NCBI RefSeq assembly: GCF_900116445.1
Contig: NZ_FPBH01000024.1
Coordinates: 96,932 to 160,931 of the forward strand
Length of the DNA: 64,000 bases
Reading direction: 5' to 3'
Source of the DNA: Paraburkholderia aspalathi
GTDB lineage: Bacteria; Pseudomonadota; Gammaproteobacteria; Burkholderiales; Burkholderiaceae
Under the pieces are notes generated by a model that had not been told where the DNA came from, did not search any database, and worked only from the letters and a program-made list of their open reading frames with translations. This document shows positions 53,332 through 63,303 of the stretch, one piece after another. Position 1 is the first letter of the stretch; each line of letters opens with the position of its first letter. A program made the translations under genes and the position numbers.

Positions 53332-53769
53332 TCACGCCGGGCTGAGCATCTCGTGCGGGATATCAGGGGGTGCGCCGTCAAAGCGGGCGCGCGCGGCATG
53401 GATCTCGGAATGACGACGATCGGCCCACTCGATGAGGGCCGCCATCGGGTCCAACAGAGATTGTCCTAGTGGCGCCAGTCGATATTCGACGCCCGGCGGC
53501 CTGGTGGGAAAAACATGGCGGGTGATGAGTCCGTCGCGCTCCAGATCGCGGAGTGTCTGGGTAAGCATGCGCTTGGAAATGTCAGGGACGGCTCGGTGAA
53601 GCTCGCTGAAGCGCTGCGATTGCGTCGCCAGCTCCATGATCATCAGCATGCTCCATTTGTCGCCGATGCGGTCGAGCACGTCGCGAACCGCGCAGTGTGC
53701 GGACCCGGCGTCGCCTAACTGACGTTGATATCGGCTGAATCTCTCGATCGCATTCTGGGCGGTGCTCAT
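53332..53769 (-). CDS. HxlR-family transcriptional regulator
   Basis: A 145-residue winged-helix protein: AVRDVLDRIGDKWSMLMIMEL, RFSELHRAVPDISKRMLTQ and LRDLERDGLITRHVFPTRPP (positions about 30-95) are the HxlR hallmarks. The family's N-terminal Cys is present (SAHCAVRD) and in relatives can sense aldehydes, quinones or diamide. ATG 53769 has AAGGGAA upstream. It is divergent from the NmrA-like oxidoreductase 440 bp away, the usual HxlR target arrangement. Confidence 0.9.
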   Translation of the reverse strand: MSTAQNAIERFSRYQRQLGDAGSAHCAVRDVLDRIGDKWSMLMIMELATQSQRFSELHRAVPDISKRMLTQTLRDLERDGLITRHVFPTRPPGVEYRLAPLGQSLLDPMAALIEWADRRHSEIHAARARFDGAPPDIPHEMLSPA

Positions 53770-54211
53770 TCGGGTTCCCTTTACATCTTCAGGTAACAAA
53801 AAACTGCCTCCTTACGGCGCGAGGCATAGGTCTCTATGATAGACCTACTCTCAGACGAAAACCGTTCGTCAAGAAGCTCCCAAGTCAGACCCTGTTTCTG
53901 TCCGCTTTTTATAGCCAAGCTCCGGCGGACACGTGGGGCGCCGTGTGGTGAAGTTGCCGGTGCAAGCAGGAGATTCCTGTGTCACCGCATCCAGCCGCAG
54001 TCCGCAGACACTGAGCCGCTTCGTCGCGACGGTTAAAGCAGATTTTAAGGATCCAACCACCCTCGCCGCGGCTTTCGCCGTAGTCGAGCGCTTGCTGACC
54101 CTCTCCATCGATGGGTTGGGTGACATCACTTTTTTCAACAACAGCGTATCAGGACGAATCTCCAGATCGCGAGTTGACGTTTGCAGACAACACTAATTTC
54201 AGGAGAAGTAC
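53770..54211. other. Divergent intergenic region hxlR / NmrA-like gene
   Basis: About 440 bp. Frames on both strands are unrecognised. A GTTAAA...TTTAAG pair at 54036-54053 has a 12-bp rather than 11-bp period and is not counted as a PmrA/QseB-type box. Confidence 0.3.
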
Positions 54212-55084
54212 ATGTATTTGGTAATGGGAATTACTGGAAAAGTTGGCAGTGCGACGGCAACGCATTTGCTGGCGCACGGTAGGAAAGTACGCGCAATCAT
54301 CCGCAATCGCGACAAGGCGGCGAATTGGGCGGATCAGGGCGTGGAACTGGTCGACGGTGACTGGAATGATGCGGCCGCCGTAAAGCGGGCGCTCGACGGG
54401 GTCGAAGGTGCATTTGTCATGCTGCCCGCTAACTGGGCACCCTCGGCTGATTTCAAAGAAGCAAAGAGCGTGATCGCGAGCTATGTCCAGGCGCTGACCA
54501 AAGCAGCGCCGCTGCGATTGGTTGCGCTCTCGTCGATGGGTGCGAACAGAACCAGCGGGCTGGGAATGATCACGGCCTTGTCGCTCATGGAGCAAGAATT
54601 TCGCCACCTGACATTGCCGACCGCCTATGTGCGCGCCGGCGGATTTTTTGAAAACTTCCTTTACGGCTTCCACGTCGCCCAGGGCGGCACGCTACCCGTC
54701 TACTACAACCCGACGAATCGGAAATCGACCATGGTCGCGACCAACGATATCGGCGCTGAGGTCGCAACGCTTCTGAGCGGGCCGGCGTGGTCGGGGCATC
54801 GGGTCATCGAACTTGGTTCAATGGTGAGCGCGGATGAAGTCGCAGCCCAGCTGGGCGAAGTCATGCAGCGTGACGTCAAGGCCTTTGCCGTCCCGCGGGC
54901 TGGGTGGGCAGCGGCGTTCGAACAGTTCGGCGTCCCGAAGGGCCAGACCGCACCGGCCGAAGAGATGTTCGAGGCCGTCAACGTGGGCTGGATGGACCTC
55001 GGTGTGGAGAGTACGGAGCACGTCGCCAGCGCAACGTCGGCCCGCGATGTCTTTGCGGCGGCTCAAAAGGCCGCCACGGCATAG
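54212..55084 (+). CDS. NmrA-type NAD(P)-binding oxidoreductase
   Basis: A 290-residue Rossmann protein: nucleotide site GITGKVGSATATHLL at residues 6-20, LVALSSMGANRTSG, and YVRAGGFFENFL. It resembles the NmrA/quinone oxidoreductase-2 branch of atypical short-chain dehydrogenases, which lack the SDR Tyr-Lys pair or use NADPH to reduce quinones. AGGAGAAG before ATG 54212. First gene of a run of three small redox and membrane genes controlled, by inference, by the divergent HxlR. Confidence 0.85.
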   Translation: MYLVMGITGKVGSATATHLLAHGRKVRAIIRNRDKAANWADQGVELVDGDWNDAAAVKRALDGVEGAFVMLPANWAPSADFKEAKSVIASYVQALTKAAPLRLVALSSMGANRTSGLGMITALSLMEQEFRHLTLPTAYVRAGGFFENFLYGFHVAQGGTLPVYYNPTNRKSTMVATNDIGAEVATLLSGPAWSGHRVIELGSMVSADEVAAQLGEVMQRDVKAFAVPRAGWAAAFEQFGVPKGQTAPAEEMFEAVNVGWMDLGVESTEHVASATSARDVFAAAQKAATA

Positions 55085-55279
55085 ATGGTGTCAGCGATGG
55101 GATGCGACTTCCGGGACCTGCTCCGGAAATCCGCGTGTCCTTCGGAATGAGTGCGTCGTGGCCAGCAGTCCTGAGTAACGCAACCGGCACCCGATGTACA
55201 TCGGGCCCCGGCAGTGAGTTTGAAATGGCACGGTCGATGTCAACTGCGCCGCTGGCATTAAGAAAGATCGAGGTTAAAT

Positions 55280-55903
55280 ATGAAGATTCTTGTTTTAGGT
55301 GCAACGGGCGGAACGGGACGGCTGATCATCAGCGACGCCGTGGCGAAAGGCCATTCCGTTGTGGCGTTAGTTCGCTCGACGGCAGCCGCGAATCTGCCGG
55401 GAGCAGAATTGATCGAGGGCGATGCCCGCGATGAGATCACCCTCGCGCGCGCCCTGGACGGCTGTGATGCAGTCGTTAGCGCGTTGGGCACCGGCATGGG
55501 CTTCCGCAAGGTCAGTCTGCTGACTGAAGCGACACGCGCGCTGGTTCCGGCGATGACGCGCAGCGGCGTGCGCCGCTTGGTCTGCATCTCTGCGCTGGGG
55601 GTCGGGGACAGCCGCGGCCACGGCGGCTTCGTGTTCGACCGGATATTCCAGCCCTTGCTGCTCAGCCAAGCCTACAAGGACAAGGACCGTCAGGAAGCCG
55701 CGATCCGCGCCAGTTCACTCGATTGGGTCATCGTTCGGCCCGGCATGCTCACCGATGACCCGGCTCAAGGCAGCGTCAGGGCCGTCAGCGACCTCGCAGG
55801 CATCAACGGCGGCAAGATAGCCCGCGCCGATGTCGCTCGGTTCGTTGTCGATCAAATGACGACCGACACCTGGTTGAGGCGGGCACCAGTCGTCCTGTGG
55901 TGA
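55280..55903 (+). CDS. NAD(P)H-binding protein, SDR-a type
   Basis: A 207-residue Rossmann protein, MKILVLGATGGTGRLIISDA at the nucleotide site, then VVSALGTGMGF, LVCISALGVGDSRG and DWVIVRPGMLTD. It belongs to the short atypical SDR group related to biliverdin reductase B; the substrate is unknown. GAGG ahead of ATG 55280. Follows the NmrA-like gene after 195 bp. Confidence 0.85.
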   Translation: MKILVLGATGGTGRLIISDAVAKGHSVVALVRSTAAANLPGAELIEGDARDEITLARALDGCDAVVSALGTGMGFRKVSLLTEATRALVPAMTRSGVRRLVCISALGVGDSRGHGGFVFDRIFQPLLLSQAYKDKDRQEAAIRASSLDWVIVRPGMLTDDPAQGSVRAVSDLAGINGGKIARADVARFVVDQMTTDTWLRRAPVVLW

Positions 55904-55975
55904 ATCGGCCCGGCAGCGACTGCCCGACGGCCAGCATGCTGGTCCACGGCACCCTCATCAGACAAGGACGTGCAA

Positions 55976-56347
55976 ATGTCAAAGATTTCTTGGCGTCAGG
56001 TATTACCTTTGGTTCTTGCCGCATTTTTCGTCGTGGGATCGCTCAGCAACATCGTCGCCCCGCGATCCATCTTCGAGGAATACCTGAAGTGGGGATATCC
56101 GCACTGGTTCCATTTCGTGACCGGTTCGCTGGAACTGATGACAGCCGTTCTGCTGGCGCGGGCACAGACGCGGCTGGCGGGGGCGATGCTCGGCTGCGCC
56201 GTGATGTTGGCTGCCTTGGCGACCGTCATATTCCACGGCGAATACGGGCATGGGGTGGCGCCACTCATCTTGGCGACATTCTCGATCGTTGTCGGCTGGA
56301 TCGCATGGCGCGACCAGCCCGCTGCCGGTTCTATGGCACGGGCCTAA
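55976..56347 (+). CDS. DoxX-like membrane protein
   Basis: A 123-residue protein with four hydrophobic segments (VLPLVLAAFFVVGSLSNI onward) and the DoxX-like pattern YLKWGYPHWFHFVTGSLEL. Such proteins are often encoded with redox regulators of the HxlR or TetR type. ATG 55976 is preferred to GTG 55970. It is 72 bp after the preceding gene. Confidence 0.8.
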   Translation: MSKISWRQVLPLVLAAFFVVGSLSNIVAPRSIFEEYLKWGYPHWFHFVTGSLELMTAVLLARAQTRLAGAMLGCAVMLAALATVIFHGEYGHGVAPLILATFSIVVGWIAWRDQPAAGSMARA

Positions 56348-56582
56348 CTTTTACGCGGCCCTCAAGAACTTATGAGCCTGCCGGAGATGCTATTACTAAC
56401 TGTTGTCGGGACATTCGGCATCGACGTCTGTATCGCCCACAACAACGGTAAGGGCTGCCATTGCACCGCGACCTGTAATAAAGCAGATAAAAGGAAAGCC
56501 CTCAAACGGATTACAACGTGCAAACGAAAAACTCAACGACTGGCGAGGTGACAGGTCGGTCGTCTACTAACCCACATACGCC

Positions 56583-57809
56583 ATGAGCCTGCTCGCGCTG
56601 TTTTTGTTTCAGGGGATTGCCGGATTCACTGGGCAACTACTCAATTTCGCGTTGATCTGGCAGATCCTGAACTGGTATCACTCGCCATTCCTGATGAGCG
56701 TGTGCTCAGGAGTTGGGATTGTGATCAACCTGGTATTGACGCCGTGGATCGGTCAGTTAGTCGATCGTTCGCACCGCCTGAAGGTGGCGGCCGGTGGTGA
56801 TCTGCTTTCCGTTGTCGTCTCGTGCGGCTTGTTTCTCTGCCTCCCGGCATTGCATGGCCAACGCTCTGGCGTCGTTGTAATCATTATCGCTTACGCGCTT
56901 CGCGCGTTGGCAACTCAGATCCAGTCAACGGCCTTTATGGCTGCACTTGCGGACATGAGCGATGATGTGACACGGGGGCGAATTTTTGCGCGATGGCAGA
57001 CCGTTGTCTCGGTTGCTGGGCTTGTCGCTGTGCCCATGTCCGCCGCACTCATGAGCGTGCTGCGTCTGGATCGCTTTGTCCTGATCGACCTGGCGGCCGT
57101 ATCGGTCGCCGTAGTCAATGCATGGCGCGTGGCCCTCCGCACACCGATGCATGCCGTTGAACCGACAGCAGCCGAGTCGCGGAGTACAGCTTTCCAGGAT
57201 CTCAAAGCAACGTGGAAGTATCTGCGCGAAGACGCGGCTCTGACCACCTTCCTTCTCGCGCTCCCATTCATCAATTTCGTCTGCGCGCCAATCAGCACGC
57301 TTCTCCCTCCATTGATCAAACTTGACTGGCATCTAGATGTAAAGAGTTTGGCGATTGCGGAAACCCTTTTGACGATTGGAATTCTGGCGGCCTCGATGCT
57401 GCAGTCAGTGTGGACACCGAAAGTGAGGCGTGAGTACCTGATCGTCGCTGGACTTTTCGCGCTCACGGCTTCAATCGGGATGATCGGTGGATGGAGCGGG
57501 GCAACGCCGTTTCTCTTATACAGCGGAATGCTGGCTTGCGGTCTGTCCGTGATGTTCGTCCGCATTCCACTGCGGACGGCTATTGCCACCAGTACACCTG
57601 AATCGATGCGCGGACGAGTCGATTCCGTGATGCTGGTGCTCGGTAGCGTGGCGGCCCCCATAGGCCTGCTGGCATTCGGCGCGATGGTGGAATTGACTAG
57701 CAGTCGCTCTGCAGTGTGGGTAGGAACGGTCCTCCTGGGCGCGATGATTCTGGTACTTGCGATCCGCGTCGGTGGGATGAGGCGTCGCTCAAACGTCCTT
57801 CAGTCGTAA
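56583..57809 (+). CDS. MFS transporter, EntS-like
   Basis: A 408-residue major-facilitator protein with about 11-12 membrane segments and the loop motif GQLVDRSHRLKVAAGGD between segments 2 and 3. It resembles the MFS_3 group that includes siderophore exporters, but no siderophore genes are near. An in-frame stop just before ATG 56583 fixes the 5' limit; relatives usually start about ten residues earlier, so the N-terminus may be trimmed. No Shine-Dalgarno sequence is obvious. Confidence 0.85.
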   Translation: MSLLALFLFQGIAGFTGQLLNFALIWQILNWYHSPFLMSVCSGVGIVINLVLTPWIGQLVDRSHRLKVAAGGDLLSVVVSCGLFLCLPALHGQRSGVVVIIIAYALRALATQIQSTAFMAALADMSDDVTRGRIFARWQTVVSVAGLVAVPMSAALMSVLRLDRFVLIDLAAVSVAVVNAWRVALRTPMHAVEPTAAESRSTAFQDLKATWKYLREDAALTTFLLALPFINFVCAPISTLLPPLIKLDWHLDVKSLAIAETLLTIGILAASMLQSVWTPKVRREYLIVAGLFALTASIGMIGGWSGATPFLLYSGMLACGLSVMFVRIPLRTAIATSTPESMRGRVDSVMLVLGSVAAPIGLLAFGAMVELTSSRSAVWVGTVLLGAMILVLAIRVGGMRRRSNVLQS

Positions 57810-58052
57810 CATTTTCTCCGAAGCCCTTTGCCACAAGAATGGCTGCGGTGTGGAAGGTCGGCTGACCAATATAAGTGGAGTTGAGCCCAGCGTGAGTTGA
57901 ATGACGGTGGAGTCGGATGCAGTCGGCCGTCCGTCGCTGTGCGGCCACAACCGGCCTTTCGACGGACACGCTGAATCGTCGACAATCTCGCGCTGAGGTT
58001 CGATCCTCGGTGCGCCGTTGTCTCTGTTGTAAAGTTCCAACCAGAGGTAGTC

Positions 58053-59291
58053 GTGAGCAGCGATTCAATCGAGGCCATTGCGCCTGGCGATGCGGACGTG
58101 TTTGTGGCACGGCAACCTGTGATGGATCGGGCTGGTCGCATGGTCGGCTACGAACTTCTTTTCAGGGATGGACGCACCAGTGGAGCTCGGATTGGGGATG
58201 AACTGCGCTGTACGACGGCGGTGATAGAACGTGCTGTGGGCTCGATCGGTATTGAACGGCTTGCAGGGACCAAGGCCTGCTTCCTGAACTGCCCACATGA
58301 CTTTCTGTTTTCGGGCTACCCGTATGTGCTACCGGCATCACGTTTCGTTCTGGAGATTCTGGAGTCTGTTGAGCTGACTTCGAGCCTCTCGCGTCGGTGC
58401 AGCGAGTTGCAAGGGGCAGGCTTCCAGATAGCGCTGGACGACGTCACGAGCATGACTGACGAGATCCAATGGTTTCTTCCTTACGTCGACATCGTCAAGA
58501 TCGACTGGCCGTTTGTGGAGCGTGCGAAGTTGCCGGAACTCATCAGTCAGTTCAAACGCGCAGGAAAGGTCGTGCTTGCCGAGAAGATCGAGAGTGCAGA
58601 GGATGCGGAGCTTGCCTGGCAACTGGGCTGTGATCTGCTGCAGGGCTATTATTTCGCTAGACCGCAGACCCTTTCCGACAAGCGCGCGATGCCTCCGGTC
58701 AGGGCAATTCTTCGCGTGTTCGACCTCGTCGGCAGCGGTGCTGCGTTGGATCGTGTTGCGCGGGCGCTCGGAGAGACGCCACTGCTGGTTGCCCAACTGT
58801 TACGGCTTGCAAACTGCAGCGAGCAGCCGAACGGCAAATCGGAGCGCATTTCATCGCTCAGACAGGCACTCTCGATAGCCGGAAGTCACAGACTTCTGCA
58901 TTGGTGCGGACTGCTGCTTTACGTCGACCGGGACAGGCTTCCATTCGAGGATGATCCGGTTGTGCTGCTTGCGCAGCGACGGGCACATTTCATGGAAGAA
59001 GCGATCGACGCGATGCCGGACGGATCATATTTGCTGGCGGCTGCAGCCTATTTGACGGGCATGCTGTCGCTACTGCACGTCGCGTATCACATGGAACTGC
59101 GCAGCTTCGTCGACGAACTACCCGTCTTTGATTCCATCCGGGTGGCCATCCTTAACGGCGGCGGCATACTCGGCGAACTGCTTTCGGTCGCAGCGCTGCT
59201 TGAACAGGGCGATGTGGGCGCGGCGGGGGTGAGACTTCGACAACCGGGGGTATCTCCAGCAAGGGGTCGGAAGATCGTTGAGTGCTACTGA
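58053..59291 (+). CDS. EAL-HDOD (YuxH-like) signalling protein
   Basis: A 412-residue protein. The N-terminal EAL-like domain (about 15-210) is degenerate: the active-site motif reads YELLFRDG instead of ExLxR, with LDDV and EKIES kept, so phosphodiesterase activity is unlikely. The C-terminal HDOD domain (about 215-400) includes LLRLANCS and SLRQALSIAGSHRLL. Such proteins probably act as cyclic di-GMP or partner-binding regulators. The start is GTG 58053, with AGAGG upstream. Confidence 0.88.
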   Translation: MSSDSIEAIAPGDADVFVARQPVMDRAGRMVGYELLFRDGRTSGARIGDELRCTTAVIERAVGSIGIERLAGTKACFLNCPHDFLFSGYPYVLPASRFVLEILESVELTSSLSRRCSELQGAGFQIALDDVTSMTDEIQWFLPYVDIVKIDWPFVERAKLPELISQFKRAGKVVLAEKIESAEDAELAWQLGCDLLQGYYFARPQTLSDKRAMPPVRAILRVFDLVGSGAALDRVARALGETPLLVAQLLRLANCSEQPNGKSERISSLRQALSIAGSHRLLHWCGLLLYVDRDRLPFEDDPVVLLAQRRAHFMEEAIDAMPDGSYLLAAAAYLTGMLSLLHVAYHMELRSFVDELPVFDSIRVAILNGGGILGELLSVAALLEQGDVGAAGVRLRQPGVSPARGRKIVECY

Positions 59292-59600
59292 CGTGATTTC
59301 CCGTATCGTGAGCGGATTGGCCGAAAACTTTGGGATCCTTAAAAATCATGGCGGACGCGTTGGCAGGTATAGGTTATAGCCCGAGGTATCAGTGGGATCC
59401 GGAGAGCGTTCTGATATCGCATCGCGGTCAAGCGTTCAGGAGCTAAAGCACGACGCGCAATCCGGTCCGATCCGCTCGATGAACCTGGCGATGTGGCGCC
59501 CATCGCAGTTACACGAAGCGCGGCGCTCGCATGCAATCTGCATCAAGCTGTGATCGGCCAGGAGCTGTTGTTCGACATTAACCTCTATCTTGGTGAAATC

Positions 59601-61091
59601 ATGCGGCAATCACGTTTTTTCCCCGTTCTTCTGACAACATTCGGAATTGTGGCTATGCTGCCAAGATTGACGTCAGCCGCTCAGTCTCCGGCCACGCCGC
59701 TTCCCCTTGACCAGCTAAGGCTTTTCGCTGAAGTGTTTGGGCAGATCAAGCGGGAATACGTCAAACTCGTTGACGACGACACGCTCCTGACCGCTGCTAT
59801 CAAGGGAATGGTTTCGAGCCTCGACCCGCATTCGGTATATGTCGATAAAACCGAATTTCAGGAATCTCAGGAGCAGATCACTGGTCGCTTCGCCGGAGTT
59901 GGGCTTGAGATCGGATCGGAAGACCGCTTCATAAAGATCATCGATCCGATCGAGGACACCCCCGCTTTTCGTGCCGGTATCCATTCAGGCGATCTGATCA
60001 CGAGCATCGACAACAAGTCGGTCAACGGTATGACAATCAACGACGCCTCAGCGAGGTTGCGTGGCAACCCTGGCACAAAAGTCACACTGACGCTTTTTCG
60101 CAAGAGTCAAAACCGCTCTTTTCCAGTGACGCTTTCGCGTGCACTAATCAAAGTGCAAAGCGTTAAGGCGACTGTGCCGGCACCGGGATACGCCTACGTA
60201 CGAATAACCAGCTTTCAGGAGCGCACCACTCCAGACTTGGCGACCAAGCTCCGCGCGATTGCCTCGCAGCAGCCGAATTTGAAGGGCCTCATTCTCGATT
60301 TGCGCAACAACGGCGGTGGCCTCGTCGAGAGCGCGGTTGGTGTGGCTGGTGCATTTCTTCCACCGAATTCGATTGTTGTGACGACTAACGGCCAGGCAGG
60401 ATATTCGAAGCGCGCTTATCGCGCTACTTACCCGGACTATCGGCTGCCGTCCTTTGAGCGCGACCCGCTTCAGAACGAGTCGCCCATTTTTAAAAAGGTG
60501 CCGTTGATCGTGCTGACGAACGCGTACACGGCTTCGGCTTCTGAGATCGTTGCGGGCGCATTGCAAGACGCGTCGCGCGCCACGATCCTCGGCAAAACAA
60601 CTTTCGGCAAAGGTTCGGTGCAGACCTTGGTACCAATGACGCGGGATTCGGCGTTGCGTCTAACGACGGCCTACTACTTCACCCCGAATGGTCGCTCGAT
60701 CCAGGATATCGGCATCCGCCCTGACATTCAAATCGATCAATATTCCGACGGTGATCCAGACGACGCGCTTGCAACCCGAGAAGCGGACGTTCCGAATCAT
60801 CTCGCAAATATTCAGGACCCAAACGAGAGGGAAGAACTGGAAGCGCGCGAGAAGGATCGTATTAGAAATTTGCACTTATACGAAGAGCACACCGACGCAG
60901 AGACCCCAGAGCAGCGCCGTAAGAACCGCGAGAGAACGTCGATCGAATTCGGTTCGAGCGCCGATTTTATGTTGCAACAGGCATTGAACAAGTTGCAAGG
61001 CAAAGCTGTGCTGGAGTCGCGAGCCCTACCTAACGGGCGTCTAGCTCAAAGCGACACGCCGCGGTTGCAGTCGGAGCCTGAAGCGCACTAA
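59601..61091 (+). CDS. Carboxyl-terminal processing protease (CtpA, S41)
   Basis: A 496-residue periplasmic serine protease: signal peptide about 1-27, N-terminal helical region with the SLDPHSVYV motif, PDZ domain about 90-175, then the S41 core with DLRNNGGGLVESAV, TASASEIVAGAL (catalytic Ser 312 or 314) and FGKGSVQ (Lys 337). It trims C-termini of periplasmic proteins, including peptidoglycan hydrolases. ATG 59601 begins the signal peptide; the open frame above it from 59493 is unlike the family. The tail after the catalytic domain is polar and charged. Confidence 0.92.
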   Translation: MRQSRFFPVLLTTFGIVAMLPRLTSAAQSPATPLPLDQLRLFAEVFGQIKREYVKLVDDDTLLTAAIKGMVSSLDPHSVYVDKTEFQESQEQITGRFAGVGLEIGSEDRFIKIIDPIEDTPAFRAGIHSGDLITSIDNKSVNGMTINDASARLRGNPGTKVTLTLFRKSQNRSFPVTLSRALIKVQSVKATVPAPGYAYVRITSFQERTTPDLATKLRAIASQQPNLKGLILDLRNNGGGLVESAVGVAGAFLPPNSIVVTTNGQAGYSKRAYRATYPDYRLPSFERDPLQNESPIFKKVPLIVLTNAYTASASEIVAGALQDASRATILGKTTFGKGSVQTLVPMTRDSALRLTTAYYFTPNGRSIQDIGIRPDIQIDQYSDGDPDDALATREADVPNHLANIQDPNEREELEAREKDRIRNLHLYEEHTDAETPEQRRKNRERTSIEFGSSADFMLQQALNKLQGKAVLESRALPNGRLAQSDTPRLQSEPEAH

Positions 61092-61206
61092 TTCATTTTT
61101 CTTCGCGATACTCGGGCGCATCCCCCGGCGTCAGGTTACCTGTCGTGTATCCGGTTCTTATAGATCCGGTCCGGGGGCGGTGAAATCAGGGTGAATGAAA
61201 ACCTAC

Positions 61207-61461
61207 TCACCAGAAATAAAACAAGCGCTGGTGCGTCGCATGGTCCCATAGGTGGCTTGCCGCCTCCTGGCTGGCATGCACTGCGTTTTCGATCAGACGA
61301 ATGTGTTCGAGTGGCATTCTGCTATCGCCGTTTAATAGGGGACGTTTGACGAACAGGGCGACAAAGTACGTCAAGCCGTTGACGATGTCCGAAAGGCCCG
61401 AAATCGCCTTTTTCGACGCGGCCTCAAAGAATCGAGCATTACCGGGGGGAGAGCGCGCCAT
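61207..61461 (-). CDS. Hypothetical protein
   Basis: An 84-residue product: a polar N-terminus, NGLTYFVALFVKRPLL, then an amphipathic helix ending SHLWDHATHQRLFYFW. No clear ribosome site and no family recognised. Composition on this strand is coding-like. Confidence 0.35.
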   Translation of the reverse strand: MARSPPGNARFFEAASKKAISGLSDIVNGLTYFVALFVKRPLLNGDSRMPLEHIRLIENAVHASQEAASHLWDHATHQRLFYFW

Positions 61462-61677
61462 GATTTGCCCTTGCTCACAACGCGGCCGACCCACCCGAAT
61501 GCAGTAAGGATGCCGCAACATCTGTTTTGGGCGCGCCTTTTACCGACACAGCGGGCCTGAGACTTCTGTAGCGTCGACCGTCCAGCTTTCAGGATGGGAG
61601 CGCTACGCCTTTGATGAGTGCAGGTGGCTCGACAAACGTCGGCATCTTGATGCCCTTGTCATAGAGGTAGATACCTG

Positions 61678-62331
61678 CACTATGCTTTTGATCTCTGGGC
61701 CAATCGGTGGCGACGGCGTGAAGCCAAAGGAAACGTGATCATCGTGCGTTACGCGGATGATATCGTCGTCGGCTTCGAGCATGAAGCTGACGCGCGGCGC
61801 TTCTGGGATGCGATGCAGGCGAGGTTGGAAGAGTTCGCGCTTGCGCTACATCCGGACAAGACGAGGCTGCTGGAGTTTGGCCGCAATGCAGCGGGCAGAC
61901 GAAAGCGCTACGGCCTTGGCCGGCCGGAGACCTTCAGCTTTCTGGGGTGCATCTTTATCTGCGGGCGGTCACGTCGCGGTGCTTTCCAGCTTCAACGGAA
62001 GACTCGTGGCGACCGCATGCGGGAGAAACTCAGGCAGGTCAAGGAGGCGCTTCGGCGGCGCATGCATGACCCGATTCCAATGCAGGGGCAATGGCTCAGG
62101 CAGGTGGTACGCGGGTACTTCGCGCATCACGCGGTGCCTACCAACTCGCGGGCGCTGGCTGCATTTCGATCCCACGTCACCGATCTCTGGCGGCGCACGC
62201 TCCGGCGACGCAGCCAGAAGGACGCCTTGACGTGGGATCGAATGGCGCAGATCGCCAATGCCTGGCTCCCGCGACCTCGCATTCTTCATCCGTGGCCAAG
62301 CGATCGGTTTGCCGTCAAACACCCGAGGTAG
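61678..62331 (+). pseudogene. Group II intron reverse transcriptase/maturase, C-terminal part
   Basis: From HYAFDLWANRW at 61678 the frame runs through the YADD active site (VRYADDIVVGFE), HPDKTRLLEFG and FSFLGCIF to the maturase-type C-terminus. The N-terminal half of the RT, including fingers and part of the palm, is absent. The first possible start codon, ATC/GTG near 61735, is not meaningful. Confidence 0.8.
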
Positions 62332-62403
62332 GAGCCCGGTGCCCGAATTGGGCACGCCGGGATCTGTGCGGGGGGTGCTCAGTAATGAGCATCCCTACCG
62401 CGA
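62332..62403 (+). other. Group II intron domains V and VI
   Basis: GAGCCCGGTGC at 62332 with the AGC catalytic triad pairs to GCACGCCGGG to form domain V; the next hairpin (GTGCGGGGGGTGCTC...GAGCATCCC) is domain VI, ending near the 3' splice site at about 62403. Confidence 0.6.
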
Positions 62404-63303
62404 TCTGGACTGCGCTCCCGGGGGCAACAGTTTAGCCATTGAATTGTTGGAACACACGCCGCCAAACGCATTCCTACGTCATTGGCGTTTTCAGGCATTG
62501 CTGTATGTAAGTGACTTAAAAAATCGAGAAAAAATTACGGATCCCGCCGCAGAATGCAAGGCAATTTTGCCGACTTTATTGACCGAAACGTTGCGATCAG
62601 AATTTATTGCGAAAAACCGCAATACCCGGAAATCGGCAGAGGCTTTTTGTAGACAAATGAAAAGACCTATGAGAAAGTTCCCGCGAGCAGACATCTTTCT
62701 TTTTGTTACATAACTCAAATAGAGAGAGCCACCGCATTAGATGCGAATAGCTCGGCGGCCTTCGTCTCACATAGTGCCCAATGCGTCGAGAGAAAGAAAA
62801 AATGGTCCGTGTAGCGGGCAAGGGCAGGTTGCCATGCCACGGCCGAGGAAGCGTTTTGCAGCAGGCTACTGAGGGGCGGTAACGATGAGTAACCCAGTCG
62901 GAACAGAGTCGGGCACCGGCTCGACAAAGAAAACACAACGGTATGGCCGGCAATTGGCGCTCCACCATATGATGGCCTTTCTTCTGCATCTACCGTTCGG
63001 ACCTTCCTAATCCAGACATTCGTCAAACGTCTCAGCGGCCGGTGCCCCAAAAACTGGCTCTCTGACCGACTCTCATTTATTAGTTAGGTATGCGAATCGT
63101 ATCGCAGGTGTGGGCATCCGCTCGCACTCCGGATTCACGATTCGCCGAGACTGAGAGCAGTTTTAGGCCGATGCAACGCTGAAGCGCCTCGTGCCGCAAC
63201 GAGACGGTTTAAAAGTTATAAATAGGCATCCTGAATAAACGGGATGCATGCACACGCTCGCACTTATGAACTTCTCATTTCAATTATCTGGTGAGGCAAC
63301 GAC
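62404..63303. other. 900 bp without a supported gene, partly AT-rich
   Basis: From 62500 to 62720 the base composition is clearly more AT-rich than the rest of the window, suggesting foreign DNA. A forward frame (62258-62713) crosses it without family resemblance. 62720-63060 has reverse frames of unclear value. The last 60 bp hold GTGAGG, the ribosome site of the adhesin gene. Confidence 0.35.

Larger units (their letters stand above)
61678..62403 (+). mobile_element. Group II intron, 3' part only
   Basis: The reverse-transcriptase frame enters abruptly at 61678, inside the palm domain, and is followed by RNA domains V and VI (62332-62403). Domains I-III, most of IV and the 5' splice site are missing, so the element is dead. 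The 5' junction is with unrelated sequence. Confidence 0.75.

Noticed and set aside
54036..54053. GTTAAA...TTTAAG pair resembling a PmrA/QseB-type box
   Set aside because: The period is 12 bp instead of 11 and no -10 lies at the usual distance.
62258..62713. Forward frame of 151 codons after the group II intron
   Set aside because: It overlaps intron RNA domains and continues into AT-rich DNA without any recognisable feature.
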